Assembly: GCA_009886125.1 (NCBI GenBank)
Contig: VFJK01000026.1
Coordinates: forward strand, 1 to 44,255
Source: Geobacter sp.
GTDB lineage: Bacteria; Desulfobacterota; Desulfuromonadia; Geobacterales; DSM-12255
Reading direction: 5' to 3'
DNA length: 44,255 bases
In this document: positions 16,486 through 30,713 of the stretch, one piece after another
How positions within the stretch are numbered: position 1 is the first letter of the stretch
Layout: each line of letters opens with the position of its first letter
Translations under genes and position numbers: made by a program
The notes under the pieces: model-generated
What the model saw: the letters and a program-made list of their open reading frames with translations, nothing else
What the model was told of the DNA's origin: nothing
Database searches by the model: none

Positions 16486-18087
16486 CTAAATACTCAATCT
16501 CTTCACGTTCATACGGCTGAGCGCGAAGTCAAAGACCACTTTGGTGGCCACAAGAGAAGAAAACAGATTAATGATAATACCGAGACTCAAGGAGACAGCA
16601 AAACCTTTCACCGGACCGGTTCCGAACTGGAAAAGAACGGCAGCAGTTATCAGTGTTGTTACGTGAGAGTCCATAATAGTCAGGAACGCCTTGTCATAAC
16701 CTGCATCGACCGCAGCTATCGGCGGTTTGCCCAGGCGCAGCTCTTCACGGATACGCTCAAAGATCAGAACATTCGAGTCAACCGATATACCGACCAGAAG
16801 AACGATAGCGGCAATGCCGGGAAGAGTCAATGTAGCTCCGAGAGCGGCAAGGGCACCCATCAGGAAAAGAATATTCAGAACCATGCCATAGTTTGCTACC
16901 AATCCGCAGACTTTGTAGTAAACGGCCATGAATATTACTACCAGCAGCACACCAATAGCCCCAGCCATCAACCCCTTGCGGATTGAATCCTGCCCAAGGG
17001 AAGGACCGACGGTCACATTCTGGATGATTTTTACCGGCGCAGGAAGAGACCCTGCACGCAGGACTATAGAGAGGTCGGCAGCATCCTTGTCAGTAAAAGA
17101 GCCCGAGATCTGGGCACTCCCGCCGGAAATACGCTCCCTGATTACCGGAGCCGAATAGATGGTGCTGTCCAGAACGACGGCAAAGCGCTTGCCTACATTA
17201 GCAGCAGTTATCTGATCAAAGAGGCGGGCACCGGTAGAGTTGAACTCAATGGAGACGTACGGCTGGTTGAACTGGGAATCTATCCGTACCTGTGCGTCAG
17301 TAAGGAGGTCACCGGTTATAATCGCCTTCTTCTTGACAACAAGCGGCGTTTCAGTGACAGCCCCGGTGGTCTGGTCGGTACGCTTCTCCATCAACAGTTC
17401 ATCGTCTTCCGGAATAGAGCCTGGGGTAGCAAGTGCAGCATTCACATTTTCATCCACCAGCTTGAATTCGAGACGGGCGGTCTTGCCGATAAGCTCGATC
17501 GCACGTTTCGGATCCTTGATCCCGGGGAGCTGCACAACTATATTGGTAAGCCCCTCACGGGCGATTATCGGCTCGGAAACCCCGAACTGGTCTATCCTGT
17601 TGCGTATGGTCTCCAGAGCCTGGGAAACTGACTTATCCTTGCGGTCAGAGGCAACTTTCTCATTCATTTTGAGCTGAATGACCGTGAAACCACCCTCCTC
17701 AAACTGGGGGAGAAGATCCATCTCCGGATACTTTTTCTTGATGATTGCCTGGACTGTTTCGGCTGTCGCTTTGTCGTAAAGTGTCATCTTGACCTTGTCG
17801 CCACCCTCGCGGGCAATCCGCTTGAATCGGAGTGTCTGCGCAGCAAGAGAGTCTTCAAGATCAGTAGCGATGAGATCCAGGGCTCCTTCCACTGCCTTGG
17901 GTGTATCGACCTCCATGATAAGATGTGATCCACCCTGGAGGTCAAGACCCAGGTGAATCTTCTCTTTAGGGAGGATACCTGTCCACCATGAAGGCATTTT
18001 GGAGACCAGAGTCGGTGTAATGTAGACCACCGACAGCAGGAGGAAGGCGACAATCAGCAGAAAGCGCCAGTTTATTCCTTTCGACAT
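16486..18087 (-). CDS. secD: Protein translocase subunit SecD
   Basis: A 533-residue partner of SecF. I place the start at the ATG at 18087 (MSKGINWRFLL), because GGAG lies eight bases upstream; the alternative GTG at 18096 overlaps that site. LGLDLQGGSHLIMEVD is the SecD signature, the periplasmic P1 domain follows, and the C-terminal six-helix region has VGISVDSNVLIFERIREE. Order yajC-secD-secF is the usual one. Confidence 0.96.
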   Translation of the reverse strand: MSKGINWRFLLIVAFLLLSVVYITPTLVSKMPSWWTGILPKEKIHLGLDLQGGSHLIMEVDTPKAVEGALDLIATDLEDSLAAQTLRFKRIAREGGDKVKMTLYDKATAETVQAIIKKKYPEMDLLPQFEEGGFTVIQLKMNEKVASDRKDKSVSQALETIRNRIDQFGVSEPIIAREGLTNIVVQLPGIKDPKRAIELIGKTARLEFKLVDENVNAALATPGSIPEDDELLMEKRTDQTTGAVTETPLVVKKKAIITGDLLTDAQVRIDSQFNQPYVSIEFNSTGARLFDQITAANVGKRFAVVLDSTIYSAPVIRERISGGSAQISGSFTDKDAADLSIVLRAGSLPAPVKIIQNVTVGPSLGQDSIRKGLMAGAIGVLLVVIFMAVYYKVCGLVANYGMVLNILFLMGALAALGATLTLPGIAAIVLLVGISVDSNVLIFERIREELRLGKPPIAAVDAGYDKAFLTIMDSHVTTLITAAVLFQFGTGPVKGFAVSLSLGIIINLFSSLVATKVVFDFALSRMNVKRLSI

Positions 18088-18128
18088 GCCGGGCACTCCT
18101 TTTTATCGTAGTTCAGTATTTTGAAATA

Positions 18129-18446
18129 TTACTTTTCAACAATGGCGGCAACATGCCCTTTATTGAATTTTATGTTTACGCCGTTTGCCACCTCTATTGT
18201 CACTACAGCATCCTCTACAGCAGTGACTTTGCCGTGCATCCCCCCGGCAGTTACCACCTGATCACCTTTTTTCAGCGATTCCAGAAGGGCTTTATGCTCC
18301 TTCGCTTTTTTCTGCTGCGGGCGGATAAGAAGAAAGTAGAAAATTGCAAACATGATAATAAGCGGGACCATACTCGTAATCCCGGACTGCACACCACCAG
18401 CACCACCTCCAGGCGGGGTTCCCATAGCAAAAGCAAGACCAATCAT
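18129..18446 (-). CDS. yajC: YajC, Sec translocase accessory subunit
   Basis: A 105-residue small membrane protein. The start is the ATG at 18446 with GGAGGT upstream; the longer frame reaching 18608 overlaps tgt and is not credible. One transmembrane segment (MVPLIIMFAIFYFLLIRPQQKKAKEH region) is followed by the conserved cytoplasmic stretch KKGDQVVTAGGMHGKV and a basic C-terminus. It associates with SecDF. Confidence 0.95.
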   Translation of the reverse strand: MIGLAFAMGTPPGGGAGGVQSGITSMVPLIIMFAIFYFLLIRPQQKKAKEHKALLESLKKGDQVVTAGGMHGKVTAVEDAVVTIEVANGVNIKFNKGHVAAIVEK

Positions 18447-18519
18447 TTCCAGACCTCCAAATGAATAAACGTTATCTATTTTTTCAACTTTCGGATAGTG
18501 CCTTAAAACAACCTTAATA

Positions 18520-20338
<1,819 letters not shown>

Positions 20339-20345
20339 GTTATGA

Positions 20346-21455
20346 CTAGCCCTGTCTGACGATATATCGGACGATGTCGTTGAAATATTTTACAATGTCT
20401 TTGGAATATCTGACAAAGTCGTTGTAGAAAGCGAGGACCATCAATCCTATCAAGAGTGCAAGACCTACCTGTTGAGCCATCTCTCTGGCCCTCATGCTTA
20501 CCGGTTTGCGGAAGAGAAACTCCCAGAAGTAAAAAAAGAGGTGCCCGCCGTCAAGAATCGGGACCGGGAGGAGGTTAAGAATACCAAGGTTAATAGAGAG
20601 CAGTGCCATGAACGCGAGAAAGTTCACCCCGCCTGCAGATGCCTGTTCACCGGCCATCTTGGCGATCATGATCGGCCCGCCGACCGTATCAAGAGGCACG
20701 ACCCGTTCAATCAGTTTCACTATCGAGAGCAGCGTCAGAGATATGACTTTCCAGGTCTGCTGACACCCCTTGACTACGGCTTGTACCGGTGAGTAGCGGT
20801 CAGTGACCATCTCTGCTGCGGCTTGCACACCGATAACCGGATAGAAGATCTTTTCGCCAAAAAGGTTTTTCCCCTCTTTTGTCTCAGGGATCATTCTGAA
20901 GGTTATGGCAGAATCCCCCCGCTGTACCGATATCTCCAGCTGAGCCCCTTTGGACGCAGCGATTATCCCGGCAAACTCGTCCCATCTTGTCACCGGCTTT
21001 CCATTGACTGACCGGACCAGATCCTGTGCAAGCAGTCCGGCTAAAGCGGCCGGCTTCCCGGGAAGGACCTCACCGATCCTGGTGGTCGCTGCAGGAACCC
21101 CTATCATATAAACAACTATGAATAGAAAAAGGGCGAAAAACAGATTGAATAACGGCCCCGCTGCAACTATGACGATCCGTTTCAAGGGATGTTTTCCCAT
21201 AAATGAGCGGCCGATATCATCCTGCGATATTTCGGCATCAGGACTTTCACCGACCATCTTCACATAACCGCCGAGAGGGAATGCCGAAATAAGATATTCA
21301 GTTTCACCCACAATCTTGCCGACGATTTTAGGGCCGAATCCGAGTGAGAACTTTTCGACACCCACTCCGAAAAATTTTGCAAAGATGAAATGCCCGAGCT
21401 CATGGACAAAAATCAAGAGCCCCAGGACAACTATTGCGGACAGAAGATAGATCAT
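20346..21455 (-). CDS. rseP: RseP/RIP site-2 metalloprotease
   Basis: A 369-residue inner-membrane zinc protease for regulated intramembrane proteolysis. HELGH (His18, Glu19, His22) lies in the first helix, a single PDZ domain occupies about residues 120-200 ([14 protein letters not shown]), and [12 protein letters not shown] near residue 300 gives the third metal ligand. One PDZ rather than the two of E. coli. The start overlaps the dxr stop by ATGA. Confidence 0.95.
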   Translation of the reverse strand: MIYLLSAIVVLGLLIFVHELGHFIFAKFFGVGVEKFSLGFGPKIVGKIVGETEYLISAFPLGGYVKMVGESPDAEISQDDIGRSFMGKHPLKRIVIVAAGPLFNLFFALFLFIVVYMIGVPAATTRIGEVLPGKPAALAGLLAQDLVRSVNGKPVTRWDEFAGIIAASKGAQLEISVQRGDSAITFRMIPETKEGKNLFGEKIFYPVIGVQAAAEMVTDRYSPVQAVVKGCQQTWKVISLTLLSIVKLIERVVPLDTVGGPIMIAKMAGEQASAGGVNFLAFMALLSINLGILNLLPVPILDGGHLFFYFWEFLFRKPVSMRAREMAQQVGLALLIGLMVLAFYNDFVRYSKDIVKYFNDIVRYIVRQG

Positions 21456-22606
21456 ATTTTTAACAGCTCCCTGGTTCTTTTACGGCTCCAGAGGTCAACC
21501 TCCAGAACGTCTGAAATCGAGCCCAACTTTTCGGGCTGGTGAGCATTCATGGTCTTTTCGATCAGCTCCGGGATTTCCGTAAAGCCGATCTGCCCTGCGA
21601 GGAACGCTTCTACAGCGATCTCGTTGGCAGCGTTCATAACAGCCGGCATACTTTCACCGTCACTCATGGCGCGGTACGCAAGTGAAAGGCAGGGAAAGCG
21701 CTCCAGATCCGGGTTGGAAAAGGTCAAATCTGACAACTCGGTCAGGTCAAGGGGTTTGACGCCGGTTGCAACCCTCTCGGGATAGGAGAGTGCATACGCA
21801 ATCGGCGCTTTCATATCCGGAGTCCCAAGTTGTGCCATGACGCATCCGTCGATATATTCAACCATGGAGTGTATAATGCTCTGTGGGTGGATATTGACAC
21901 CTATCCTGTCAAGCGGAAGTTCAAACAGCCAGCTTGCCTCAATGACCTCAAGCCCCTTGTTCATCATGGTGGCCGAATCGATCGTAATCTTGCGCCCCAT
22001 GCTCCAGTTCGGATGATTCAGGGCATCACCTACTGTGACGCGCCTCAGGCTCTCAATCGGGGTATTGAGAAAAGGTCCGCCTGAAGCAGTCAGAATGATT
22101 CGTGATATGTCGGCATTCCGGTGCCCCTCCATCGACTGGAATACAGCGCTATGCTCGCTGTCTACCGGGTAAAGCCTGACATTATGCTTCTCTATCAACT
22201 CCATAAAGAGATGCCCGGCAGTAACCAGAGTCTCCTTGTTGGCAAGAGCAATATCCTTTCCGGCCTTTATTGCTGCCGCTGTAGGCACCAGACCGGCAGC
22301 ACCGACAATAGCAGCGACAACCATATCTGCTTCGGAAATGGTCGCAGCAGCCACGAGACCATCAATACCGAAAAGGATCTCTGTAGATGAATCTGAAGGG
22401 AGCATCGCCTTAAGCCTGTGTGCAAGCTCTTCGGTCAGCACAGCTGCAAGGCGTGGAGAAAACATGGCGATCTGCTTCGCGAAAAGGTCAAGATTTGCTC
22501 CGGCAGTCAGAGCTTCGACAGTGAACCTGTCCGGATGCGCCGCAACAATCTCCAGAGTGCTGGTGCCGATCGAACCTGTAGAACCAAGTATTGCGAGCCT
22601 TTTCAT
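21452..22606 (-). CDS. dxr: 1-deoxy-D-xylulose 5-phosphate reductoisomerase
   Basis: A 384-residue enzyme of the MEP isoprenoid pathway. The start is the ATG at 22606 ([14 protein letters not shown]), where the NADPH-binding GSTGSIG begins; a 46-residue upstream extension overlaps cdsA and is not real. [12 protein letters not shown] and [11 protein letters not shown] carry metal- and substrate-binding residues, then LTASGGPF and [21 protein letters not shown]. Confidence 0.96.
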   Translation of the reverse strand: MKRLAILGSTGSIGTSTLEIVAAHPDRFTVEALTAGANLDLFAKQIAMFSPRLAAVLTEELAHRLKAMLPSDSSTEILFGIDGLVAAATISEADMVVAAIVGAAGLVPTAAAIKAGKDIALANKETLVTAGHLFMELIEKHNVRLYPVDSEHSAVFQSMEGHRNADISRIILTASGGPFLNTPIESLRRVTVGDALNHPNWSMGRKITIDSATMMNKGLEVIEASWLFELPLDRIGVNIHPQSIIHSMVEYIDGCVMAQLGTPDMKAPIAYALSYPERVATGVKPLDLTELSDLTFSNPDLERFPCLSLAYRAMSDGESMPAVMNAANEIAVEAFLAGQIGFTEIPELIEKTMNAHQPEKLGSISDVLEVDLWSRKRTRELLKI

Positions 22607-22613
22607 TGTTGTC

Positions 22614-23465
22614 TCAGTAAAAGAATCTGCCGGAAATGAAGGTAGCATAGTAGTAGGTAGCAGGAGCTGCGAAGAGAATGCTGTCGAGCCTGTCGAGTAT
22701 GCCGCCATGACCCGGGAAGATCGTTCCGGAGTCCTTGACACCACTGCTCCGTTTAATCAGTGATTCGAAAAGATCGCCTGTTTGACCAAACGTGCCGATA
22801 AGAAGGGCGGCAAAAATACCGTTTACAACAGAAAGCTCCGAGAAAAAAAGCAGCTTCGCGATCATAGCGCCTGCCATGCTTCCAGCAAGACCGAACAGGG
22901 CGCCCTCTACACTCTTGTTCGGGCTGACAGCCGGATAAAGCTTGTGCTTCCCGAAACGACATCCTCCGAAATAAGCAGCACTGTCACCGGACATGACAAT
23001 GAACAGTATCAGGAGTATCCAGTCAAGACCTGAAGGACAGCTCCGCAGAAGGATCAGATACCCGAGAAGATACGGCACATAGATGACCCCGAAAAAAATG
23101 AGCCCCGCCTCCGCCGCCGCCTGCTTGACATCACTGAACTTGAAGAGTGTATGAATAGCAATTGAAAGAAAATAAAGAACTATGGCAAAAGCCAGCGCCG
23201 CTGCTGAGCGCAGGTAGAAAAGCATGGGGATCACAACTGCCGAGGCTGATATAAGAAGGCTTTCTACACCTCTTCCGGGCAGGATCATCCGGCAATATTC
23301 AAGAAGCCCGATAACACTGACGACTGCTATAAAAGCTGCGAAAAGGAGAGGACTCCCCTTGATGATCAGGAGCAGTAGTAAAGGGAGTGCAATCCCTGCA
23401 GTAATCAGACGCTGTTTAATGATTCCCCTCCTGTCAGTTCGCAGAACCGGATCTGATCTGATCAC
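22614..23465 (-). CDS. cdsA: Phosphatidate cytidylyltransferase
   Basis: An integral membrane enzyme making CDP-diacylglycerol for phospholipid synthesis. Hydrophobic helices cover most of the protein and the C-terminal signature [19 protein letters not shown] is clear. The only ordinary start codon is the GTG at 23465, inside uppS and without a ribosome site. A strong AGGAGG lies further down (about 23428-23433), directly before an in-frame ATC-ATT-AAA (23423-23418), where family members usually begin (M-x-K-Q-R). A non-canonical start at 23423 or 23420 is therefore plausible and would give about 270 residues. Confidence 0.93.
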   Translation of the reverse strand: MIRSDPVLRTDRRGIIKQRLITAGIALPLLLLLIIKGSPLLFAAFIAVVSVIGLLEYCRMILPGRGVESLLISASAVVIPMLFYLRSAAALAFAIVLYFLSIAIHTLFKFSDVKQAAAEAGLIFFGVIYVPYLLGYLILLRSCPSGLDWILLILFIVMSGDSAAYFGGCRFGKHKLYPAVSPNKSVEGALFGLAGSMAGAMIAKLLFFSELSVVNGIFAALLIGTFGQTGDLFESLIKRSSGVKDSGTIFPGHGGILDRLDSILFAAPATYYYATFISGRFFY

Positions 23466-24189
23466 TTGTCAGTCCGAATCTTCGCTCTCGCGACTGGAAG
23501 TCTGAGATCGCCTTCATAAGCTCATTTCGATTGAAGTCAGGCCAGTTTATATCGGTAAAGTAGAGTTCGGCATATGCAAGCTGCCAAAGGAGGAAATTAC
23601 TGATCCTCATCTCGCCGCTTGTCCTTATGAGAAGGTCGGGGTCAGGAAGCCCTGTCGTGTACAGATATGACGAGAAGAGCTCTTCTGTGAGGTCTTCAGG
23701 CTTCAGCGAACCTTCAGCAATATCGGCTGCAATCCGCCTGGAGGCATCAAGGAGCTCCTGCCTTGAACCATAAGAGAGCGCCAGCGTCAAGGTCATGCCA
23801 CTGTTTTCAGAAGTGATCCTGCGAGCATCATCAAGGGCAAAAGCGACATCATCCGGCAGATCAGAACGGCTTCCGATCACGTTAAAACGGATATTGTTCC
23901 GCATCATCCGCGGGACTTCCATCCGTATATACTTTTTCAGTAGGGTCATGAGGGAGCGGACTTCTGTTTTCGGGCGCGACCAGTTCTCGGCAGAGAATGC
24001 AAAGAGGGTAAGAAAACGAATGCCGAGATTGGAACTCTCCTCCACTATATCCCGGACCGTTTCCACACCCTTGCGATGGCCCATTATACGAGGGAGCAAT
24101 CGGGACTTCGCCCATCTCCCGTTTCCGTCCATAATGATCGCTATATGCCTGGGGAGCTTAAGTGCGACTCTTGAAACAGCGTTGGACAT
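23434..24189 (-). CDS. uppS: Undecaprenyl (isoprenyl) diphosphate synthase
   Basis: A 251-residue cis-prenyltransferase building the carrier lipid for cell-wall synthesis. PRHIAIIMDGNGRWAK contains the catalytic Asp, and FSAENWSRPKTEV and RTSGEMRISNFLLWQLAYAEL complete the signature. The start is taken as the ATG at 24189 with AAGGG upstream. Lies after a terminator that follows frr. Confidence 0.96.
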   Translation of the reverse strand: MSNAVSRVALKLPRHIAIIMDGNGRWAKSRLLPRIMGHRKGVETVRDIVEESSNLGIRFLTLFAFSAENWSRPKTEVRSLMTLLKKYIRMEVPRMMRNNIRFNVIGSRSDLPDDVAFALDDARRITSENSGMTLTLALSYGSRQELLDASRRIAADIAEGSLKPEDLTEELFSSYLYTTGLPDPDLLIRTSGEMRISNFLLWQLAYAELYFTDINWPDFNRNELMKAISDFQSRERRFGLTSDQIRSGSAN

Positions 24190-24224
24190 CAACCCTTATC
24201 TCCATTTTAAATAAACCGTCTAGA

Positions 24225-24250
24225 AACAAAAACCCCCGTTTTGACGGGGG
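24225..24250 (-). terminator. Terminator between frr and uppS
   Basis: A 7-bp GC stem, CCCCCGT (24233-24239) with ACGGGGG (24244-24250), a TTTG loop, and a T5 tail on the minus strand. It ends the pyrH-frr message or attenuates reading into uppS. Confidence 0.82.
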
Positions 24251-24338
24251 AGTTCATTTAATCATAACTGACTTTACAGAGGCAAGGAAAATAACCCTTC
24301 ATAAACGATGCCCTTCAGATAAAGGCGCCGGTTTACCA

Positions 24339-26567
<2,229 letters not shown>

Positions 26568-26617
26568 CGTATCCTCCCATGGAACTGCAGTATTCAAACT
26601 GCAACCGTTGATTTTCT

Positions 26618-27388
26618 TTACTCGGCAGACTCGTCTTCTACTGCAGCCTCTTCGCTGCCGTCCTCTACCTGGGCACCTTCATTGTAGTTCTGAAGCTGCT
26701 GATCCCTCATGTCCCGGCCTTCTATGATAGCATCGGCAATTTTGCCGCTGAGGAGACGGATAGCCCGGATAGCATCGTCATTGCCCGGAATGATATAATC
26801 AATCTTGTCAGGATCGCAGTTGGTATCGACGATCGCCACAACCGGTATTCCGAGCTTCTTTGCTTCGCAGACGGCTATCTCCTCGTTTTGAGGATCTACT
26901 ACAAAAAGGACTCCGGGAAGTTTACCCATCCCCTTTATCCCGCCAAGGATCTTCTCAAGTTTCTCGCGCTCCTTATCGAACTGGAGACGCTCTTTTTTTG
27001 TGTATGCCTCAATGGTGCCGTCGGCAAACATCACGTCAAGTTTTTTCAGACGCTCGATACTCTGCTTGACCGTGGAGAAGTTTGTCAGCATGCCTCCCAG
27101 CCAGCGCTGGTTGACATAGTACATCCCGCAGCGCATTGCCTCTTCGGCAACTGCATCCTGTCCCTGCTTCTTGGTGCCGACAAAAAGGAAGGTCTCCCCT
27201 GCTTTGGCGGCATCTGTTACAAAGTTGTAGGCATTCTTGAAAAGGCGGACCGTTTTCTGGAGGTCGATTATGTAGATTCCGTTACGTGCTCCGAAAATAT
27301 ACGGCTTCATCTTCGGGTTCCAGCGTTTGGTCTGGTGACCGAAGTGAACGCCGGCCTCCAGAAGTTCCTTCATTGTAATGCTTGACAT
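26618..27388 (-). CDS. rpsB: 30S ribosomal protein S2
   Basis: A 256-residue S2 protein. [38 protein letters not shown] and the C-terminal [24 protein letters not shown] are characteristic. The acidic C-terminal tail (about 25 residues) is a common variable extension. Preceded by GGAG and a structured leader. Confidence 0.97.
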   Translation of the reverse strand: MSSITMKELLEAGVHFGHQTKRWNPKMKPYIFGARNGIYIIDLQKTVRLFKNAYNFVTDAAKAGETFLFVGTKKQGQDAVAEEAMRCGMYYVNQRWLGGMLTNFSTVKQSIERLKKLDVMFADGTIEAYTKKERLQFDKEREKLEKILGGIKGMGKLPGVLFVVDPQNEEIAVCEAKKLGIPVVAIVDTNCDPDKIDYIIPGNDDAIRAIRLLSGKIADAIIEGRDMRDQQLQNYNEGAQVEDGSEEAAVEDESAE

Positions 27389-27410
27389 GTTGAATCTCCT
27401 CGTTTTTTGG

Positions 27411-27480
27411 TTTTTTCCTCCGCTGACCCAGTACCCCGGAACCCCATAGGGGCACCGCCGGAGTAGACAACCAGCGTGCG
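27411..27480 (-). promoter_or_regulatory. Structured 5' leader of rpsB (possible S2 autoregulatory RNA)
   Basis: The untranslated region between promoter and start contains GC-rich complementary arms (CTCCG with CGGAG outside, GTGCCCC with GGGGTAC inside). Leaders of rpsB in other bacteria bind S2 for feedback control. I cannot confirm that this one matches a known motif. Confidence 0.35.
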
Positions 27481-27496
27481 AAATTTATGCAGCGAA

Positions 27497-27527
27497 ATTA
27501 TATAGCACAATCACCCTCATCAGGCAA
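27497..27527 (-). promoter_or_regulatory. Sigma70-type promoter of rpsB-tsf
   Basis: Minus-strand -35 TTGCCT (27522-27527), 17-bp spacer and -10 TATATAAT (27497-27504). About 110 bp upstream of the rpsB start codon, in front of the structured leader. Confidence 0.65.
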
Positions 27528-27590
27528 GTTAAAACTGAAAAAACTGCAGCGCCGGTTTACTTCCTGAATACCTTGATGTATGATTCAGCG

Positions 27591-28751
27591 ATGCCATCGA
27601 CACTCTACCGCTACCTTGCCAGAGAGCTTCTCTCACCCTTTCTGCTGGGGCTTTTCATTTTCACCGGACTCCTCCTGGTCGGGCGGATGCTCAAGCTCGT
27701 GGATATGGTTGTCAGTAAAGGGGTCCCTGTTTCAGAAGTGCTTCTTCTCACCCTCTACCTTCTTCCGAATTTTGCTGCAATCACAATACCGATGGCTCTG
27801 CTTCTGGGAGTACTCCTTGCCTTCAGCAGACTATCGTCAGACAGTGAGATAATTGCTGTAAAGGCTAGCGGAATAAGCCTTTACAGACTTTTACCGCCCG
27901 TCATCCTCATAGCTGTTATTGCCTATGCACTGACAGCATTCATGTCGATCTACGCGCTTCCCAAGGGGAACGTTGCCTTTAAGAACCTTCTCTACAAGGT
28001 GATTCAGAGCAGACTCAACCTTAACCTCAAGGAACAGGTATTCAACAGCAGTATCCCTGGCCTTCTCATATTTGTTGACAGGAATGATGAAAAAACCCGC
28101 ACTCTCTCCGGCATAATGCTCCAGGATGAACGGGATCCTAAAAATGTTTCGACCATCTTTGCAAAAAGCGGCTCCTTGAACATGAATGAAACTGAACGGA
28201 ATGTTCATCTGCACCTTACCGACGGAAGCATCCATCAATCCCGTGAAAAAGATCTCTACAGACGACTGGATTTCAAGGAGTACGAACTCGCGGTAGACCT
28301 CTCAAAAAGCATCAAAGCCTATGAAAAGAACGAACTGGACATGAGCCTCACAGAACTGCGGGAGAATCTCAGAGCAGGAGGGTTCTCCAAAAAGCTCACC
28401 ATTGACATGGGACTTGAGATCCATCGCAGATTCACCCTCCCGTTCGCCTGTTTCATATTCGCCATTGTTGCAATGCCGTTAGGAATTCAAAACCGCCGTT
28501 CCGGGAAGGCTGCCGGTTTTTCGTTAAGCATTGCGGCCATGCTCCTCTTCTATGTCGTCCAGTCGATCGGCAGAACATTCGGGGAGAAGGAGCTCATCCC
28601 CCTGTTTCTAGCAGCCTGGCTTCCGAATATCCTCTTTCTCTCACTTGGCATATACCTTTTCATAAAAGCGGCAAGAGAAGAGGATATCGGCCTTATGACT
28701 ATAATCAGCACCAGTGCGGCATATATTTTCAGGAAGCGGGCAAAACCATGA
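27591..28751 (+). CDS. lptF: LptF, LPS export ABC permease
   Basis: A 386-residue permease of the LptB2FG complex that extracts lipopolysaccharide from the inner membrane. Three N-terminal helices (TLYRYLARELLSPFLLGLFIF start), a periplasmic beta-jellyroll domain, and three C-terminal helices (FALPFACFIFAIVAMPLGIQNRRSGK region) fit the YjgP/YjgQ family. Start chosen at the ATG at 27591 where homology should begin; ATG at 27576 is also in frame and no start has a good ribosome site. Divergent from rpsB; overlaps lptG by four bases. Confidence 0.9.
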   Translation: MPSTLYRYLARELLSPFLLGLFIFTGLLLVGRMLKLVDMVVSKGVPVSEVLLLTLYLLPNFAAITIPMALLLGVLLAFSRLSSDSEIIAVKASGISLYRLLPPVILIAVIAYALTAFMSIYALPKGNVAFKNLLYKVIQSRLNLNLKEQVFNSSIPGLLIFVDRNDEKTRTLSGIMLQDERDPKNVSTIFAKSGSLNMNETERNVHLHLTDGSIHQSREKDLYRRLDFKEYELAVDLSKSIKAYEKNELDMSLTELRENLRAGGFSKKLTIDMGLEIHRRFTLPFACFIFAIVAMPLGIQNRRSGKAAGFSLSIAAMLLFYVVQSIGRTFGEKELIPLFLAAWLPNILFLSLGIYLFIKAAREEDIGLMTIISTSAAYIFRKRAKP

Positions 28752-29827
28752 AGATCATCACACGCTACCTGGTTCGGACTCACGTTGGAATGATAGCGAA
28801 CTGTACGGGAGCCTTCATCTCGATCTACCTGGTCATCGATTTCCTCGAAAGGTTCGGGAAATTCAGCGCTGCAGGAGCACCTGCGCCTCAGATCGCCCTC
28901 TATTTCCTCTGCAAGATACCTGAAATCATTTCACAGACGACTCCGATGGCTGTCCTGATGGGAACGATACTTGCCATCGGCGTGCTCGTCAAAAACAGTG
29001 AGATCACAGCTTTACGAAGCAGCGGAGCAAGCCTGGTGCTGATCGGCAGACCTCTGCTGTTGACCGCCGGGGTGATAAGCATATTTCTTCTGGGAATTCA
29101 GGAGTTCGTAGCCCCTGCAGCAAGCGAAAAGATGAATTACATCGATGAGATCATCGTCAAGAAGAAGTCAAAGGGGGCTTTTTTCAGGCAGAACAATATC
29201 TGGCACCGCGATAACAACCTCATCATGCAGGCAAAACTCTTCAACCCGGATAAATCGACTCTCTCAGGTGTTACCATTTGGGAAATAGGCACGGGAATGA
29301 TCCCTTTATCAAAAACCGAAGCGGTCACAGCTACCCCCTCATCCGGTGGATGGCTTCTTCATGATGTAACAAAACGGCACTTCAACGGTACAGGAGCGAT
29401 AGACACCGGAAAAGAGACCGAGCTGTTCTCCAGGATAGACCTGCTGCCGACGGATCTCAAAGTCGTTGCAAAATCAGCAGAAGATATGAGTTTCACCGCC
29501 TTGTGGCGTTACTGCAAGGCGATCAGTGAGAATGGATACGATGCGGCAAACTACCTGACGCTCATGCATGCCAAGATCTCTCTCCCCTTTGCAGCCCTGA
29601 TCATGGCTTTCCTCGGAATCCCGTTTTCATTACGGGATGGTCGTTCCGGCGGAATCGGGGTAGGAATTGTCATAAGTATCGTGATCGGTTTATCCTATTT
29701 CGTGATAAATGCTCTACTCCTGTCTCTTGGACAACAGGGAGCCCTCCCTCCCATAATAGCGGCCTGGACTGCGAATCTCTTATTTGCCGGAGCAGGGCTC
29801 TGGTCAACACTCACCATGGACACCTGA
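28748..29827 (+). CDS. lptG: LptG, LPS export ABC permease
   Basis: A 359-residue partner of LptF with the same six-helix and jellyroll layout. The N-terminus MKIITRYLVRTHVG, the SQTTPMAVLMGTILAIGVLVKNSEI coupling region and LPFAALIMAFLGIPFSLRDGRSGG are typical. Start overlaps the lptF stop by ATGA. Confidence 0.92.
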   Translation: MKIITRYLVRTHVGMIANCTGAFISIYLVIDFLERFGKFSAAGAPAPQIALYFLCKIPEIISQTTPMAVLMGTILAIGVLVKNSEITALRSSGASLVLIGRPLLLTAGVISIFLLGIQEFVAPAASEKMNYIDEIIVKKKSKGAFFRQNNIWHRDNNLIMQAKLFNPDKSTLSGVTIWEIGTGMIPLSKTEAVTATPSSGGWLLHDVTKRHFNGTGAIDTGKETELFSRIDLLPTDLKVVAKSAEDMSFTALWRYCKAISENGYDAANYLTLMHAKISLPFAALIMAFLGIPFSLRDGRSGGIGVGIVISIVIGLSYFVINALLLSLGQQGALPPIIAAWTANLLFAGAGLWSTLTMDT

Positions 29828-29846
29828 TTTTCAGAAGGGGACGAAC

Positions 29847-30713
29847 ATGCGTACAATCATAACCGCACTTATGCTGTCACTTGCGCTCTGCAGCACTGCT
29901 TATGCTGAAGAGGACTTCAAAGAGGCACCTGCAATTCTCAGCATCATCCCGGGACAGGGCGCGCCAGGGACCAGGGTTATGATATCCGGAGCAGGTTTCT
30001 CACCCGAGAGCATCGTATTTCTGGGTATCGACGAAATCCAGTCGAAACTGATCTCTTCGAAACAGATCAGTTTCGAGATACCTCAGATCGCACCGGGAAA
30101 TTATGCCCTCTACATCCGCCAGAAAGAGGGTGCTTCGGGCAGGGCATACTCTTTTGCGATTTCACCGGTCAAGCCGGTTGCACTCTCCCTTGCACCTGAC
30201 AGCATCTCGTTCTGCTCGTCCGGTGATGAACGGCAGATAAATGTAAAGGGGAAAAACTTCCTGGAAGGGTCTCAGATCCTGTTCGACGGAGCCGCTATCA
30301 AGGGGATCAGGGTATCTGCAGAAGAGATGCTCTTTAACGCACCTGCAGTCCCTGGCGGGCTGCATCAGGTTCAGGTCAAAAACCCTGAAGAGACGATTTC
30401 CGGTGCATTAGGCCTGATGGTAACCAACCGTCCTGAAGTAAGATCCATCAGTCAGGGAAACGACTATGTGAACTATTACGTGTTGGAAATTGAAGGTATC
30501 AACTTCCAGCAGGGATCATCCCTCATGGTCGACGGGAAAAAGATCCAGAGCGGGCAGCTCTATCCCGGCAACCGTGACCAGTTGATTTATAAAAGCTGCA
30601 GTAAAATGACCTACCACCGCTACCCCTACGATCCGTCAAGCAAGAGCCTGCAGATGATGGTCGTAAACCCGAACGGCGAAGAGAGTTCGGTTTTCACTGT
30701 GAACGCGCCATGA
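29847..30713 (+). CDS. Secreted IPT/TIG-domain protein
   Basis: A 288-residue protein starting at the ATG at 29847 (AAGGGG upstream); the frame reaching back into lptG is not used. Residues 1-20 are a signal peptide ending STAYA. Three Ig-like IPT/TIG units follow, each opening with a phrase such as ILSIIPGQGAPGTRVMISGAGFSP and with 'GVxFDG/VDGK' loops. Likely periplasmic or surface-exposed. Its start lies 19 bp after lptG, so it may be transcribed with it. Its end overlaps the convergent TPR gene by 20 bp. Function unknown. Confidence 0.82.
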   Translation: MRTIITALMLSLALCSTAYAEEDFKEAPAILSIIPGQGAPGTRVMISGAGFSPESIVFLGIDEIQSKLISSKQISFEIPQIAPGNYALYIRQKEGASGRAYSFAISPVKPVALSLAPDSISFCSSGDERQINVKGKNFLEGSQILFDGAAIKGIRVSAEEMLFNAPAVPGGLHQVQVKNPEETISGALGLMVTNRPEVRSISQGNDYVNYYVLEIEGINFQQGSSLMVDGKKIQSGQLYPGNRDQLIYKSCSKMTYHRYPYDPSSKSLQMMVVNPNGEESSVFTVNAP

